Positions 24,988 to 33,133 of a DNA stretch of 64,000 nt are shown here, in pieces. The notes beneath the pieces were generated by a model. It was not told where the DNA came from. It worked only from the letters and a program-made list of their open reading frames with translations, and searched no databases. The position numbers and the translations under genes are program-made. This DNA is from CANKHA01 sp035652315 (GTDB taxonomy: Bacteria; Pseudomonadota; Alphaproteobacteria; Rhizobiales; Xanthobacteraceae): positions 1 through 64,000 of the forward strand of contig DASREA010000047.1 in NCBI GenBank assembly GCA_035652315.1. Direction: 5' to 3'. Every line of letters starts with the position of its first letter. Position 1 is the stretch's first letter.

Positions 24988-25596
24988 TTGGCAGACAGCA
25001 AAACCGACACCCGCGCCAAGCCGGCTGCCGCCGGACCCGGGCATAACATCGACACGCACGCGCCGCGCGAAGAGCCGGTCTGGGAGCGCTGGACCAAGAA
25101 GCGCGTCTTCGTGCGCGCGCTGGAGGGCACCTACGGCGAACTGGTCAGCGAGCTTTTCACCCAGCCGCGCGTTTATCACACCAAGGACTGGAAGTGGAAA
25201 GGCGGCCCGCACAATTACGGTAAGAAGATCATCAACCCGCAATCGGTGAAGGTCGCGCAATCGATCGAGACCCACGTCGATTGCTTCGCGCCCGGCGGCT
25301 ATGGCCAGAAGCACGGCCACATGAACAGCGCCGTGTTCTACGTGCTCAAGGGCAAGGGCCACGATATCCATGACGGTCGCCGCATCGATTGGGAAGCTGG
25401 CGACGCGCTGATCGTGGAGAACGGCTGCGTGCACCAGCATCTCAATGACGACCAGGACGACGAAGCCATCGTGCTGGTGATGAAGGCGAAGCCGCTGTTT
25501 CTGTTCATGCACATGCTGTTCCAGCGTGTGGTCGAATACCCGCCGAAGACCGGCACCGACAAACAATTGAATTACGTCCCGCCCGCGGACCTGTAA
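24988..25596 (+). CDS. Cupin protein, type A
   Basis: A 202-residue single cupin. Motif 1 is KHGHMNSAVFYVLKGKG (H109, H111, no glutamate at the usual place) and motif 2 is AGDALIVENGCVHQHLN. The best start is TTG at 24988 (MADSKTDT), with GGAG nine bases upstream; a TTG at 24901 would add 29 residues. Two paralogues are in this window (26888-27484 and 34088-34705). It is followed after 12 bases by a type B cupin, and the same A-B order recurs at 34.1-35.3 kb, which suggests a heteromeric enzyme. Confidence 0.82.
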   Translation: MADSKTDTRAKPAAAGPGHNIDTHAPREEPVWERWTKKRVFVRALEGTYGELVSELFTQPRVYHTKDWKWKGGPHNYGKKIINPQSVKVAQSIETHVDCFAPGGYGQKHGHMNSAVFYVLKGKGHDIHDGRRIDWEAGDALIVENGCVHQHLNDDQDDEAIVLVMKAKPLFLFMHMLFQRVVEYPPKTGTDKQLNYVPPADL

Positions 25597-25608
25597 GGAG
25601 ACAATAGA

Positions 25609-26166
25609 ATGAGCAGTGTGATCGACCCCCGCGAGCGTGACCGTTCCCGCGCGCAAACGCGGTTCGTGGACTTCTATGCCGAGGCGCTGAAGGCTTCGCA
25701 GGAGTTTCGCAAGGATTACGACGGACGGCTCAATGTCGTGAAGTCGAGCCAGATGCCAATGGAGCGTTCGCCCGACGGCCTCATCAAGTGGATCATCAAC
25801 GAGAAGATGGACACCAAGGAATGCTGCCTCGACATTTATATGCAGTTCCTGCCGCCGGGTAAGGCCTCCGGCAAGCACCGGCACCTTTCCGAGGAAGTCT
25901 TCTACGTCGTTGAAGGCAGCGGCTACGATTTGCACTGGGACGTGAAGTTCGACTGCCACGACAAGATGGAATTCGAATGGGAGACGGAGCCGCAGAAGTT
26001 CGAGTGGACGCAGGGCGATTTCGTTTACATTCCGCCTTACTGCGCGCACAAGCACTTCAACTCCGATGCCAAGAACGAAGCGCGCATCATCGTAGTCAAC
26101 AGCCGGATCGTGAAGCCGATGGGCTTCGACTGGTTCGAGCAGTTGGAGAACGCGGAAGGCTATTAA
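25609..26166 (+). CDS. Cupin protein, type B
   Basis: A 185-residue single cupin with a full metal motif: KHRHLSEEVFYVVEGSG (H90, H92, E96) and YIPPYCAHKHFNSD. About 30 residues with several acidic and aromatic positions are inserted between the motifs (EFEWETEPQKFEW). It is the partner of the type A gene just upstream, and is homologous to the protein at 34707-35309. The start has a strong AAGGAG. Function is not established. Confidence 0.85.
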   Translation: MSSVIDPRERDRSRAQTRFVDFYAEALKASQEFRKDYDGRLNVVKSSQMPMERSPDGLIKWIINEKMDTKECCLDIYMQFLPPGKASGKHRHLSEEVFYVVEGSGYDLHWDVKFDCHDKMEFEWETEPQKFEWTQGDFVYIPPYCAHKHFNSDAKNEARIIVVNSRIVKPMGFDWFEQLENAEGY

Positions 26167-26173
26167 CGGCGGT

Positions 26174-26294
26174 CGTCATGGCCGGGCATAGCCCGTCGAA
26201 GACGGGCGTGAACGCCCTTATGTCCCGGGCATCTCGATCAGGAGCGCAGTACCTTCCTAAGCGGGATGCCCGGCACGGGGCCCGGGCACGACCA
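26174..26294 (+). repeat. Dispersed palindromic intergenic repeat
   Basis: This spacer holds nested inverted repeats (GCCCGTC/GACGGGC, GGGCGT/ACGCCC, ATGCCCGG-type arms) with the wording GTCATGGCCGGGCATAGCCC, which I recognise as a family of mosaic repeats in Bradyrhizobium- and Rhodopseudomonas-like genomes. It can fold in RNA and sits between two genes of the operon. Confidence 0.65.
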
Positions 26295-26312
26295 GGCAAA
26301 GGGATTTGAGCC

Positions 26313-26753
26313 ATGTGCGGCGACGTGGAAGAGGAAGGCGGATCAAGCCCGCTTGAGGAGCGGCTCTACGGCCGGTTCCTGCGGCATGCGCGCACTCTGC
26401 TCACACAATATGGGCGCGTCGGCCAGGATCCCGGCAAGGACTTGCATCACTATATGGATAAACTGTTCAGCGATGCGCTCTCTCGCGCGGCGCGCGACGC
26501 CGATAGCGCGGAGGAGGGCCGCCACTACGAACGGCTTGCGGCGCAGCCGCTGGTCTTTGCAAGGCTTGCCGGCTTCCTCGCCGCGCATCTGTCGCTGCAA
26601 GACGATCCGCTGCGTAAGGTGATCGAAGCGATGATGCTCGGCTACCAGGAAGCCGAGAGCATGGCGGCGGAAGATCATGCTCATGACCATCATCACGGCC
26701 ACGATCATGACCACGACCATCAGCATGGCCACGGGCACGACCATCATCATTGA
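26313..26753 (+). CDS. Small protein with histidine-rich metal-binding tail
   Basis: A 146-residue protein. Residues 1-115 are helical and unrecognised (LEERLYGRFLRHARTLLTQYG, then a leucine-rich AAQPLVFARLAGFLAAHLSLQ). The last 30 residues are mostly His-Asp-His-Gly repeats, with about 17 histidines, as in nickel or zinc chaperones. It could supply metal to the cupin proteins encoded next to it; this is inference from position only. No signal peptide is present. Palindromic repeats lie on both sides. Confidence 0.75.
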   Translation: MCGDVEEEGGSSPLEERLYGRFLRHARTLLTQYGRVGQDPGKDLHHYMDKLFSDALSRAARDADSAEEGRHYERLAAQPLVFARLAGFLAAHLSLQDDPLRKVIEAMMLGYQEAESMAAEDHAHDHHHGHDHDHDHQHGHGHDHHH

Positions 26754-26780
26754 TCGATTGCTGATTGTTCTTGTCTTGTT

Positions 26781-26860
26781 ATCGCCGGGCTTGTCCCGGC
26801 GATCTTGTTTAGGAAGGCGCAATCCTTGCCATTCCAAGCGAGATCGCCGGGACTCGCCGC
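26781..26860 (+). repeat. Palindromic intergenic repeat
   Basis: ATCGCCGGG (26781-26789) pairs perfectly with CCCGGCGAT (26795-26803), and a second partial copy (GATCGCCGGGACTCG) starts near 26850. It lies between the convergent His-rich and type A cupin genes and may act as a two-way transcription end. Confidence 0.6.
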
Positions 26861-26887
26861 TGCGCGGCGGTGACGACAGTAGCTGCC

Positions 26888-27484
26888 TTACAAATCGCCC
26901 GGCGGCTCGAAAGCGAGCTGCTTTTCCGTGCCGGTCTTCGGCGGAAATTCGGAGACCTTCTGAAACAGCATGTGCATGAACAGGAAGAGCGGTTTCGCCT
27001 TCATCACCAGCACGATGCAGCCGTCTTCTTCGTCCTCGCTGCCGAAATGCTGATGCACGCAGGCGTTCTCCACGATCATGGCGTCGCCGGCTTCCCAATC
27101 GTGCCGCTTGCCGTCGTGGATGTCGTAACCTTTGCCCTTGAGCACGTAGAATACAGCGCTATTCATGTGGCCGTGCTTGCTGTTGCGTGAACCCGGCGAA
27201 TAGACCTCCATGTGGGTCTCGATCGCCTGGGTAACGCGGTTCGCCTGCGGATTGATGATTTTCTTGCCGTAGGTCTGCGGCCCGCCTTTCCACTTCAGGT
27301 CGCGCGTGTGATAAACGCGCGGCTGCGTGAACAGGTCCTTGACCAAGTCGCCATAGGTGCCTTCCAGCGCGCGCACGAAGACGCGGCGCTTCAACTTCCG
27401 CTCAAAGCTGTGGTCGAATTGCCGGTTATGGCCGGGGACCGCCTCTGCGGCGCCCGGTGCGGTTCTCAATGCCTCGTTTGCCAA
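26888..27484 (-). CDS. Cupin protein, type A (paralogue, opposite strand)
   Basis: A 198-residue cupin very similar to the protein at 24988-25596: both share VFVRALEGTYG, FTQPRVYHT, KKIINPQ, the motif KHGHMNSAVFYVLKGKG (H104, H106, no glutamate) and MKAKPLFLFMHMLFQ. It is the only gene of the cluster on the minus strand and has no adjacent type B partner. It starts 277 bases from the divergent solute-binding-protein gene, and this spacer should hold both promoters; I see no clear operator in it. Confidence 0.85.
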   Translation of the reverse strand: MANEALRTAPGAAEAVPGHNRQFDHSFERKLKRRVFVRALEGTYGDLVKDLFTQPRVYHTRDLKWKGGPQTYGKKIINPQANRVTQAIETHMEVYSPGSRNSKHGHMNSAVFYVLKGKGYDIHDGKRHDWEAGDAMIVENACVHQHFGSEDEEDGCIVLVMKAKPLFLFMHMLFQKVSEFPPKTGTEKQLAFEPPGDL

Positions 27485-27761
27485 GATAAATTCCTTTCTC
27501 CGCTGCCGCGGCGGCGGCGTTACGCCCTTTATAACGCGCTCCGCTGCCGATTCTCACCGGAAATTGTGTACCGCACGCCCACGCCGCTCCATGCCGCGGC
27601 GCGGAATATTTAAGGCGTGGAGGCGCGGGCGGCACCATAATAGCTGCAAGATGCGGCAGCGTACGCCGCCCGTCTTCAGAATTCGACGTTGCTTTCGGTT
27701 CTTGGACCCTTAGAATCGCGCTTAACAAGAAAGCGGAACCGCAAGACTTCAGGAGGGGACG

Positions 27762-28973
27762 ATGCAGCGCCTTGGCTCGATGACAAGCGCATTGATAGCG
27801 GTCATGACGTTGGCTTCTCCGGCTCTCGCTCAAACCGGCGCCGATTTTTTCAAGGGCAAGACGATAACTTACATCGCTTCGACCTCCCCCGGGGGCGGTT
27901 ACGACACTTACGGACGGCTCGTTGCCGAATACCTGCAGAAGCATCTGCCGGGCTCCGCCGTGGTCGTGAAGAATGTGCCGGGAGCCGGACATATCATCGG
28001 GGCGAATACGATCTATGCCTCGAAGCCAGACGGCCTCACGATCGGCATCTTCAATACCGGCCTGATCCTCAATCAAATCAACGGCACCGCCGGCATCCGC
28101 TTCGATCTCGGCAAAATGTCCTGGATTGGCAAGGCCGCTTCCGATCCGCGCGTTGTCGTCATTGCCAGCCAGTCACCGATCAAATCCTGGAAGGACTTGA
28201 TGGCGCAGAAGACGCCGGTGAACTTCTCCGCACCCGGAATCGGCAGCGCGACCTATATCCAGACGGCGATGCTAAGCAACGTGCTGCACATGCCGATCAA
28301 GATGATCACCGGCTATACCGGGAACGAAGACCAGCTCGGCATGCGACGCGGCGAGCTCGTCGGCACCATCGCCTCGCGGTCGTCCTACCAGACCTTCGTC
28401 GACAACGGCTACGGCCGCTTCATTGCCCAGATCGGCGGATCGGAAACCGACGTCCCGCAACTCGATACGATGGTCAGCGATCCTACCGCGCGTCGGATCA
28501 TTGCGCTGATCCGGTCGCAAGGCGACATCGGCCGGCTCACCGCCGGCCCGCCCGGCATTCCGCAGGATCGCCTGGACGCGTTGCGTGCCGCGTATCGCGC
28601 GGCGCTGGAGGACCCCGAGTTGCGGGCCAAAGCGAAGCAACTTCAGCTTCCCATCGATCCGCTTTATGGTGAAGACGTGAAGCGCCGCATTATCGAGGCG
28701 CTGGACCAGAACCCGCAGACCATCGCACTGATCAAAGGTGCCCTGGAGGTAAAGGTGCCATCGCAAAAGGGCACCATTGCCGAATATGATGGCATGAAGA
28801 AAGTCGTCTTCAAACTGGACGACGGCAGCTCCTTCCCGGCTGAAATCTCCAAATCGCGCACCCAGATCAAGGTGGGCGGCCAGGCTGGCAAGCGGGAAGG
28901 TCTCAAGGTCGGCATGAAGTGCACGGTCGAGGGATCAAAAGGCGCGGAAGCGACGCTTATTAGTTGCGATTGA
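27762..28973 (+). CDS. Bug/TctC-type solute-binding protein with C-terminal extension
   Basis: A 403-residue secreted protein. It has a signal peptide (MTSALIAVMTLASPALAQ), then the tripartite tricarboxylate receptor fold (GKTITYIASTSPGGGYDTYGR, VVVKNVPGAGHIIGANTIY). The usual length is about 320-330; here about 70 extra residues form a C-terminal domain (YDGMKKVVFKLDDGSSFPAEI through TVEGSKGAEATLISCD). Such proteins bind carboxylates or aromatic acids in the periplasm. No membrane components are encoded nearby. AGGAGGGG precedes the ATG, and it leads the right-hand operon. Confidence 0.85.
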   Translation: MQRLGSMTSALIAVMTLASPALAQTGADFFKGKTITYIASTSPGGGYDTYGRLVAEYLQKHLPGSAVVVKNVPGAGHIIGANTIYASKPDGLTIGIFNTGLILNQINGTAGIRFDLGKMSWIGKAASDPRVVVIASQSPIKSWKDLMAQKTPVNFSAPGIGSATYIQTAMLSNVLHMPIKMITGYTGNEDQLGMRRGELVGTIASRSSYQTFVDNGYGRFIAQIGGSETDVPQLDTMVSDPTARRIIALIRSQGDIGRLTAGPPGIPQDRLDALRAAYRAALEDPELRAKAKQLQLPIDPLYGEDVKRRIIEALDQNPQTIALIKGALEVKVPSQKGTIAEYDGMKKVVFKLDDGSSFPAEISKSRTQIKVGGQAGKREGLKVGMKCTVEGSKGAEATLISCD

Positions 28974-28982
28974 TAAGCCTCG

Positions 28983-30104
28983 ATGCCAAAAGATACCGGG
29001 CTTGGCGCGCCGGCAACACGCACGATCCGCGCTTTTCGCCAGGTGCCAAAGGAATGGAAAATGGATGAGTCCGATCTTCTGGCCGGCGCCCGCAACTGCG
29101 TGATCGATTGCGCCCAGGTTGGAAGCGGCGCGAGGGTCGCGATCGTCAACGAAACAGGCACCGAGGGCGGCGTTGTCGAGGCCATCGCCGAGACGGCGCG
29201 CGAAGCGGGCGCCGAAGTCGAGATTGTTTGGGCGGAGCCTTACGCAAAGGCTGATCCGGCGGCGGTCATTCCGCAAAATATCTTCAATGCCTTTCGCGAC
29301 GCTGACATCCTGGTCAACCACTACCCCAGTCTGAGCCGCGTCGAGCTGCAGAACCATTTTCCGTCGGAGGCCCGCGTCCGTGTCCCCAATCGCGCCACGA
29401 CCGGGGCGTTACTTGGCTCTTCCTGGGCGCGATTTCCTTATAGCCTGCAAATGGCGGTGAGCGACGTGCTCGACGATGCAATGGCGCCGGGCCGGTGCTG
29501 GCGCATCACCAGCCCGGGCGGCACCGATCTGCGCGGCAGATTCGTCGAGGCGGACAGCCCGCTGGCGCAGGCTTACTTCCAGACCGACGAGGACAACAAC
29601 CGCGCACGGCGCAATTTCCCGGGCGGCGTGCACATGCCGCGCATCTCGACGGCAATCAACGGCGTGCTGGTAGCTGAATATGTCGACGGCGCTCCTGCGG
29701 ATATGGCGCCGGTCCGGCTGACGATTAATGACGGCCGCGTGGTGCATGTCGAGGGCGGCGACCCCGAGGGCCGGGCCCGCGCGCGCGTGCTGCAAAGCGA
29801 CGGCCACATCGATTCCTGGCACAGCGGAATCAATCCAAAAACCATCGTGCCGGTGGAACGGCTCGCCAATCCGCGCAAATGGTACAGCTACGCCCATTGC
29901 AGCCCAAGGATGGTGCATTTCCATCTCGGGCGCACGCACGCCACGATCAATGTCGGCTGCCTCAACCAAACTCTGGAGGTCGAGGACCAGCCGATCTACA
30001 TCGGCGGCGCGCTGGCGGAACTTCGCGATCCGCGCATCGAGGACATGATCGCGCGTCACGGTCTCAATGCCGATATATTGCGCACCGAAACGATACCGAT
30101 GTAG
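28983..30104 (+). CDS. Aminopeptidase M29/NicX-like metalloenzyme
   Basis: A 373-residue protein that resembles the M29 (aminopeptidase T) family, which also contains 2,5-dihydroxypyridine 5,6-dioxygenase NicX. Visible family features are ARVAIVNETGTEGGVVEAIAE, the metal-region glycine-acid segments, and VHFHLGRTHATINVG near the C-terminus. In this neighbourhood a ring-cleaving role is more attractive than a peptidase, but that is inference. The start could be 28983 or 29061; the latter (MDESDLLAG) has AAGGA seven bases upstream and may be the real one. Confidence 0.7.
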   Translation: MPKDTGLGAPATRTIRAFRQVPKEWKMDESDLLAGARNCVIDCAQVGSGARVAIVNETGTEGGVVEAIAETAREAGAEVEIVWAEPYAKADPAAVIPQNIFNAFRDADILVNHYPSLSRVELQNHFPSEARVRVPNRATTGALLGSSWARFPYSLQMAVSDVLDDAMAPGRCWRITSPGGTDLRGRFVEADSPLAQAYFQTDEDNNRARRNFPGGVHMPRISTAINGVLVAEYVDGAPADMAPVRLTINDGRVVHVEGGDPEGRARARVLQSDGHIDSWHSGINPKTIVPVERLANPRKWYSYAHCSPRMVHFHLGRTHATINVGCLNQTLEVEDQPIYIGGALAELRDPRIEDMIARHGLNADILRTETIPM

Positions 30105-30142
30105 CGCGATCGAGCCTTAGCTTCGCGTGAGGGAGGTGAATG

Positions 30143-30937
30143 ATGAAGGCCCGTCTGCGCTATCTGGCATTTCTCAGCGACGCGCCCGCCGATCTTGCCG
30201 ACTTCTATGCCCGCAATTTCAATCTGGAAGAACTTGGCCGCTCCAATCACGGCGACGTGTCGATGACCGACGGGTTTTTCAATTTCAGCTTCCTGAAGCG
30301 TCGCCCCGAGTTCCAGGAATCGCGGAACGGCCTTGGCCTGCATCACATCGGCCTTGAGGTTGACAGCATCGATGAGACCGTGGAGCGTTACCGGGCGCTG
30401 CCGACCAAGATGCCCGTGGTCAAGGAGCCGGGCGGGCCGCATTTCGGCGATGTTCGGATCTTCGATCCCGAGGGCATGCCGGTTAGTCTTTCGGAAAACT
30501 CCTTCGGGTTGAAAAACGCCGCCGACCGGTTGCCGCGTTTGCGCCATATCGCCTGCAACGCGCTGTGGCCGGAAGGCATTCTCAATTTCTATTCGTTGCT
30601 ATTTGGGTTCCGTGAGCTGGCGGCAAGCCGCGAACGCCGCTCGCAGGGGCGGCACAATCGCTTTGCCGGTGACGGCTGCACCAATCTTGCGATCCATCCG
30701 TTCTATAACGAATCCGAAGGCCACATCGCGCATTACGGAGTCAATCACTTCGGCTTTTTGGTGTCCGACGTACTTTCTAAGATCGACGAGTTGGCGCGCG
30801 AGATTCCGGTGACCAAACGGCCCGATTCCAGGCCTTATGCCGAATATCGGCTGAGCGATCCGCAGGGGAATATGTTCGATCTCAGCCAAACCAAGGGCTG
30901 GGAGATCGACGTCGACAAATGGGCGCGGGCCGCGTAG
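30143..30937 (+). CDS. VOC-fold protein, type I extradiol dioxygenase-like (1)
   Basis: A 264-residue protein with two vicinal-oxygen-chelate modules, recognisable from LRYLAFLSDAPADLADFY, LHHIGLEVDSIDETVERY, LRHIACNALWPEGILNFY and VNHFGFLVSDVLSKI. Candidate metal ligands are the histidines of LRH and VNH and the acidic residue in GNMFDLSQ; extradiol enzymes normally have Glu at this last place. ATG at 30143 is best placed for GGGAGG; the ATG at 30140 is too close. It probably cleaves a diol or acts as a lyase or isomerase. Confidence 0.8.
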   Translation: MKARLRYLAFLSDAPADLADFYARNFNLEELGRSNHGDVSMTDGFFNFSFLKRRPEFQESRNGLGLHHIGLEVDSIDETVERYRALPTKMPVVKEPGGPHFGDVRIFDPEGMPVSLSENSFGLKNAADRLPRLRHIACNALWPEGILNFYSLLFGFRELAASRERRSQGRHNRFAGDGCTNLAIHPFYNESEGHIAHYGVNHFGFLVSDVLSKIDELAREIPVTKRPDSRPYAEYRLSDPQGNMFDLSQTKGWEIDVDKWARAA

Positions 30938-31217
30938 CCGCTTCGACGGCAAAGCCGAGGCTGACTTTTCCGATCTCGCATCACGATCGCTAGGTTCCGC
31001 AGCTGGAAGGCGTTGCCGCGCCTAAGGGATTCGACGATCGGATCTGTGGCCTACAGGCGTGAACAAGAACCGCGCTAATCTCGCGCGATTTATGGCCCAT
31101 TCCTGCGGCGAGGGACTCATCGGCGCGCCAATGGCGGTGGAAATCGCTGTTTGCGCCCGGCACTGCCAAATCATAGACTGCCGGAAACAACAACTGGATT
31201 ATCCGCGGGAGGCCTCG

Positions 31218-32033
31218 ATGTTCTCAAAGATCAACCACGTCGCGATTGTCAGCGAAAATTATACCCGGTTGCCAAAATTCTATGAGGCGGTGTTCGGGAT
31301 GAACCCGCCGAAGAAATCGCGGCCGCTGCGCGCCTGCAACGTCGGCGACGGCTATGTCGGGCTGAACATTAATCCGCGCCGGGCGGGCCGCCCCTGCGGC
31401 CTCGACCACTTCGGTATCGAAGTGCAGGACGTGGAAACGGTCTTCGACCGCATGCGCAAGAACTATCCCGCGGTGAAATGGGTTCAGCGTCCCTCGACGC
31501 GGCCTTTCGCCGGCATCACCACCCATGATCCGGACGGCAATGTCTTCGACTTGTCGCAGAAGGAAATGAAGAACCGCGACGCCGTCTATATCGAGAACGA
31601 CGGCAACGTGAATCCGCGTCACATCGACCACGTGGCAATGCGCACCATGCGGCCCAAGGAAATGGCCGATTTCTACAGCAAGGTCTTCGAGCTCGCGCCG
31701 ACCAACCGTAACAAGGGCCCGAACGATCCGAATTATTACGTGACCGACGGTCATATCACTTTGGTCATCATGCCGTGGGACATCACGGACTATTTCGGCA
31801 CCGGAATTATCCGCGCCGGCATGGATCACATCGGCTTCAAGGTTGAGGATCTCGACGCCTTCAAGGAAGACGTCGAGCGTATCGCTGATGAGAATCAGCA
31901 TGTCGCGCCGTCGCCCTTCGGCAAGGGCGAAGGCGGCAAGGCGCTTGAGGAGTTGTGCCAGCGCAGTTGCCCGATCGGACAGCATTGGATGGCAGATTCG
32001 GACGGCATCCTGATCGACGTCCACGCCGACTGA
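31218..32033 (+). CDS. VOC-fold protein, type I extradiol dioxygenase-like (2)
   Basis: A 271-residue protein with four VOC motifs: INHVAIVSENYTRLPKFYE, LDHFGIEVQDVETVFDRM, IDHVAMRTMRPKEMADFY and MDHIGFKVEDLDAFKED, ending GILIDVHAD. It is a distant relative of the gene before it. The start at 31218 has GGGAGG upstream; the frame is open to 31059 but has no clear site there. There is a 280-base gap before it, containing the end of the first VOC gene's message and no other gene that I can see. Confidence 0.82.
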   Translation: MFSKINHVAIVSENYTRLPKFYEAVFGMNPPKKSRPLRACNVGDGYVGLNINPRRAGRPCGLDHFGIEVQDVETVFDRMRKNYPAVKWVQRPSTRPFAGITTHDPDGNVFDLSQKEMKNRDAVYIENDGNVNPRHIDHVAMRTMRPKEMADFYSKVFELAPTNRNKGPNDPNYYVTDGHITLVIMPWDITDYFGTGIIRAGMDHIGFKVEDLDAFKEDVERIADENQHVAPSPFGKGEGGKALEELCQRSCPIGQHWMADSDGILIDVHAD

Positions 32034-32070
32034 GCGACTTGAAAAGAATGGCCACTGCGGGGAGGTTCGC

Positions 32071-33117
32071 ATGAAGATCCGGCAATTCGCGCTCGCTTTT
32101 CTCGCCGCGCTGGGGCTGGCGACACGATCTGGCGGGGCTGGCGCCGATCCGATCGCCGACTTTTACCAGGGCAAGAAAATCTCCTGGGTGCTTAGCACGG
32201 GCGAAGGAGGCGGCTACGCATCTTATGCGCACGCTTTCGCCCCGTTTTTTGCCGCGCATATTCCCGGCAAGCCGGAAATCATCGTGCAGAACATGCCGGG
32301 CGCCGGCGGCATCAAGGCAATGAATTATTTGATGTCGGTGGCGCCGAAGGACGGCACCACGATCGGCTTAGTGCATTCCAGCGTTTCGTTCGCGCCGCTA
32401 TATGGTTCGCCCGGCGCGACCTTCGATCCGCGGCAGATGAACTGGATCGGCAGCATCAACCGCGCGTCCGCGATTTGCGTCGCTTGGCACACCGCCGGCA
32501 TCAAGACCTGGCAGGACCTTCACGACAAGCAGCTTGTCGTTGGCACGTCCGGCGCCGGATCGCAGATGGAAACCCTTCCGGCAATGCTCAATCATCTATT
32601 CGGTACCAAGATCAAGATCGTTTCCGGTTACAAGGGCGGCAACGACGTCTTCCTGGCGATGGAACGTGGCGAGATCAGTGGTCGCTGCGGCGGGTTGGTC
32701 AATTCCATCAATTCGACGCGTCCGGACTGGTTCCCCGAGAAGAAGGTGACGGTGCCCATTCAGCTCGCCATGAAACGCGATCCGCAATTTTCGGATGTAC
32801 CGACGATTGCTGAGTTTGCCAAGGATCAGAAGACCAAACAGGTGCTGAAACTGATCTTCTCGCCGCAGGGCATGGACCGGCCCATTCTGGCGCCGCCCGG
32901 CGTCCCGGCCGACCGGGTCGCGGCGTTGCGTGCCGCTTTCGACGCAACCATGGCCGATCCGCAATTCATCGCCGCGGCAAAGAAGCAGCATCTTGATGTC
33001 GAACGGGTGAGCGGCGAAGAGGTTGCGGAAATCGTCAAGGATGCCTACGCCATGCCGCCTGATATCATCAAAGCGGCGAGCGAGGCGACCGCCGCCAAGG
33101 GAGCGCAGGCAGAGTGA
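32071..33117 (+). CDS. Bug/TctC-type solute-binding protein
   Basis: A 348-residue periplasmic binding protein with a signal peptide (MKIRQFALAFLAALGLATRSGGAGA) and the receptor fold segments GKKISWVLSTGEGGGYASYAHAF, IIVQNMPGAGGIKAMNYLM and VVGTSGAGSQMETLPAML. It lacks the C-terminal extension of the other Bug protein in this cluster. It may bind the same compound or a related one. GGGGAGG lies upstream; the hydrolase gene follows after 16 bases. Confidence 0.87.
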   Translation: MKIRQFALAFLAALGLATRSGGAGADPIADFYQGKKISWVLSTGEGGGYASYAHAFAPFFAAHIPGKPEIIVQNMPGAGGIKAMNYLMSVAPKDGTTIGLVHSSVSFAPLYGSPGATFDPRQMNWIGSINRASAICVAWHTAGIKTWQDLHDKQLVVGTSGAGSQMETLPAMLNHLFGTKIKIVSGYKGGNDVFLAMERGEISGRCGGLVNSINSTRPDWFPEKKVTVPIQLAMKRDPQFSDVPTIAEFAKDQKTKQVLKLIFSPQGMDRPILAPPGVPADRVAALRAAFDATMADPQFIAAAKKQHLDVERVSGEEVAEIVKDAYAMPPDIIKAASEATAAKGAQAE

Positions 33118-33133
33118 TCGTCGCGGACAATGA

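Noticed and set aside
26174..26860. CRISPR array or insertion-sequence ends
   Set aside because: The inverted repeats are irregular, have no regular spacers, and no transposase is near.
27485..27761. Riboswitch before the first Bug-type gene
   Set aside because: No recognisable conserved core or strong hairpin was found in this spacer.
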